Assembly: GCA_036583965.1 (NCBI GenBank)
Contig: JAZBQD010000027.1
Location: 21,193,001-21,257,000 of the forward strand
Direction: 5' to 3'
Source: Prunella strophiata
Taxonomy: Eukaryota > Chordata > Aves > Passeriformes > Prunellidae
DNA length: 64,000 nt
The stretch's first letter is position 1, and every line of letters starts with the position of its first letter. The position numbers and the translations under genes were made by a program. Of this stretch, positions 60,401-64,000 are shown in pieces. The notes beneath the pieces were generated by a model. That model was not told where the DNA came from. It saw nothing but the letters and a program-made list of their open reading frames with translations, and did no database searches.

Positions 60401-62255
60401 TTATTTGTTTTATGCTACTGTAACTGGGGTGTTTTGTAAAACACATTTTTCTTGAATACTTGAGGTTTTATACCTGTAACATCCAACTTCTTAAAAAGAT
60501 TTAGGAATTTCTCCTAAAAAACCTCCAGTGCTTTAATCTCACAGAAGTTTTTTATCAATGACAACACAGGATTGTTGCATCACCTACAGAGTTCATCTGT
60601 TTTTTTAAAAACTCTTCTGCTATTCTGAGAATCTTTTGATTAAAGATTCTAAATATATCTAAAAATCTGTACTTCTGACACTTTTGGTCAAGAAGGTTAT
60701 ACTGAATATAGAGAGTCTTTTCTACATTCACCTGTTCAGAACATAAATATAGCCCTAGAATAGATTGGGCTTTTTCAGATAAGAGTTGCCTTGGACTCAG
60801 GCCTCCTGAAATCATCTGGCACCTCCCTTTGTCTTTTTCCAGCAGTCAGCCCCGCAGGATGGCAGGGCACAGCAAGGGCCAGCTCTGTCCCAATTGTATT
60901 TATTGAACTTTAACAGACAAATTATCTGGCCTGTAACCCTATTTTTCTTTCCACATCTTAATGCAATGGACCTTCTAGTTAAATAGGGTAATGTCTTTTA
61001 TCAACCATTCTTTAAAAAAACTCTAGAGCTGGGTCTTTTATTTGAAAAGAAAAGAGGTATAACTTGGTACCAACTAAGTACTAATTTAGACCCTTTAGGT
61101 GCTGAAAGCTTTTCACCTTCCATTTCTTTGAACAGAGAAGCTGATGAGTGCAGTACCCAGAGAATTGCTCTGTATGATATATTGTAGGCACTTGTGGTCT
61201 GTTAAACAGAAAAGACTTTCAGGATTACTTTAGGGCATGCCAAAGAAATGTTCTCAAAGGGAAGCCATAGGTCAAGGCCAAATGCCTAGATCACCTCTCT
61301 AAGATATGTCTTTATTAATTTTACTCCCGTAAAAAACTTCTTTCAGAGCCAGTTATTTCTTGACATTTAGGAGTTTTGTAGGGAATTCTTTGTTAGGAAT
61401 GTAAAACTGACAATGGCGTCAGAACTACCATTGTAGTTAATTTTTTACTAGAAAACTGTATATAAATTCATTTTATGTATGTTTTAGGACAGGGAAACAA
61501 AAACCAGGAGCATTTATTTTCCAGACACTCCATTTTTTATGTTTGTTTGTGGTTTTTGTTTTTAGTCCTTACTACTACTTTTTCCCCCCCCCTAGGATTA
61601 TGCTACAGGACAGCTGGGGACATTCTGATATATTTAGCTGCATATTATTTGTGCTACCTGGATTAATCAGGTATGTATTTGATGAAAAATATATTTCTAT
61701 GTATTTATACTGAATGAGGAGCAGCACTACTTCCACAAGCTGCAAGAAGATTAGGGGGCAGATCACACTGCATACGTAATCTTACAAGTTCTTTTTCTTA
61801 CCATGTGATTAAGTGCTTGCCTGTGGGAAGACATGCTGTGTGTTCCTTACGCAACGCTGTAAAGAGGAAACTGATCTGCTGATGGAGGCTGCTCGGAGCT
61901 TGCTTTATGTTCAAATCTCCAGGAATGTTTTTTTAGACAAAGCTGTTCCCTAGAGAGCATATGCTGGTGTTGAACTATACATTAAACAAGAGAATCGCGT
62001 GTGTGTTGCCGTAATCATCTACGCCACAGGACTGTTCTTAAATGTAAACACAGATGTGTACACCCTCCTTCTCTACAAGACCGTGAGCATCTGTTGCTTG
62101 TAGCAGAAGCGGCGCTGGCTGTAAATTACAGGTGGAACGGCTGTACACGACCCCTATAGGGTTTAAATTATAGCAGAAGGAATCTGAAATTGGACGCCTA
62201 AACGATGCTTTGTTATGTTACTGCTGTCTACATGACGGGCTGTGAGCAGCACGGG
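57455..62255. other. SLC25A24-EEIG2 spacer, right part
   Basis: AT-rich sequence with a (TTTTG)n tract and poly-pyrimidine runs. The open frames of up to about 110 codons resemble nothing I recognise. No RNA gene found. Confidence 0.6.
58758..58786 (+). repeat. (TTTTG)n-like low complexity
   Basis: GGTTTGGTTTTG followed by repeats of TTTTG, in the SLC25A24-EEIG2 spacer. Confidence 0.8.
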
Positions 62256-62354
62256 AGGTTTCCGCTCCTGGGACGCGCCCAGCGCCGGCGGGGTCCCGGG
62301 AGGCGGGGGAGCGGCCGGGCCGGGCTGCACAAGCCCCGCTCGGCCGGGGCCGGG

Positions 62355-62362
62355 CCACGTCA
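62355..62362 (-). promoter_or_regulatory. TGACGTGG element (ATF/XBP1-type)
   Basis: CCACGTCA on the plus strand, TGACGTGG on the minus strand, about 365 nt upstream of the EEIG2 ATG. This is the published core of UPR-type and CRE-like elements bound by XBP1/ATF6/CREB-family factors. It is a short motif, so a chance match is possible. Confidence 0.4.
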
Positions 62363-62569
62363 CTGCTCCGGGCTCCGTGCGGAGCGGCACGCCGAGCTCC
62401 CGTTACCGAGCAGCCCTGTTCAACAGCCTCCCGGCGCGGGTGAACTTCTTCGGGAGACCGCACGCCGACGCTGGAGCCCTCGGCGCGGCGCTCGCCAGTG
62501 GCCCGGCCGCCGCTGCCGGCAGCGGGCGGAGCGGAGGCGGGCGGGTTTGAAAGGGAGGCGCCGGCTGCC

Positions 62570-62575
62570 ATGTAA
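62570..62575 (+). other. Start-stop element ATGTAA in EEIG2 leader
   Basis: ATG followed directly by TAA, with G at -3. Such minimal upstream frames can stall ribosomes. It matters only if the mRNA starts upstream of 62570, which the sequence does not settle. Confidence 0.25.
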
Positions 62576-62654
62576 GCGCTGGCTGGAGCGCCGCGGCCGG
62601 CAGGGCTGAGCTGGCAGCTCCGGCCCGTCCCGCCGTGCCGCCCTCGCCCCGGGC

Positions 62655-62723
62655 ATGGGAGCGGAGCGGAGCAGGGTGGCCGGAGCGGAGCTGCCGTGGG
62701 GGCGGCCCCCGGGAAGCCCCTAG
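62655..62723 (+). other. Upstream ORF in EEIG2 5' leader, 22 codons
   Basis: ATG at 62655 has G at -3 and G at +4, a strong initiation context. The frame, MGAERSRVAGAELPWGRPPG then SP, ends at TAG 62721-62723, three bases before the main ATG. It would be translated if the transcription start lies upstream of 62655. The peptide itself resembles nothing known; a regulatory role is inferred. Confidence 0.45.

Positions 62724-64000
<1,277 letters not shown>

Overview
The window looks like nuclear DNA from a bird. The evidence is AT-rich, CpG-poor non-coding sequence broken by three sharp CpG islands, CR1 LINE fragments (one ending in the typical bird ATGATTCTGTGAT-type tail), worn MIR/CORE-SINE remnants, and spliced genes with GT/AG introns. 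I see no bacterial, phage or CRISPR content. I cannot name the species; a passerine or other neoavian bird would fit.

Two protein-coding genes are supported. SLC25A24 (SCaMC-1, the Ca2+-regulated mitochondrial ATP-Mg/phosphate carrier) lies complete on the minus strand. Its ten coding exons run from the ATG at 55738 down to the TGA at 34948, and they join without any frame break into 476 residues: four EF-hand segments followed by three mitochondrial-carrier repeats. EEIG2 (FAM102B) starts on the plus strand at 62727. Only its first coding exon is inside the window. The order and orientation (SLC25A24 leftward, EEIG2 rightward) match human 1p13.3, where VAV3 lies beyond the SLC25A24 3' end. 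No VAV3 exon was found here.

Layout: 1-27450 is intergenic sequence with no recognisable gene, holding MIR remnants, one small CR1 piece, simple repeats and a speculative minus-strand promoter with a short exon at the far left. 27460-27870 is a CpG island with no assigned gene, carrying a CTCF-like and a YY1-like motif. 27870-32600 is plain intergenic sequence. 32610-34947 is the probable SLC25A24 3' UTR. 34948-55738 is the SLC25A24 gene body, with an 11.1-kb first intron that holds CR1 copies. 55270-56090 is its CpG-island promoter. 56100-62250 is a short intergenic spacer with a minus-strand CR1. 62260-63250 is the EEIG2 CpG-island promoter and first exon, and the rest is EEIG2 intron 1.

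The two genes probably do not work together: one is a mitochondrial solute carrier, the other a C2-type N-terminal domain protein. They are about 7 kb apart and diverge, each with its own promoter. I did not find a convincing new multi-gene system. The points most worth checking are the orphan CpG island with its CTCF-like site, and the upstream reading frame that ends three bases before the EEIG2 start codon.
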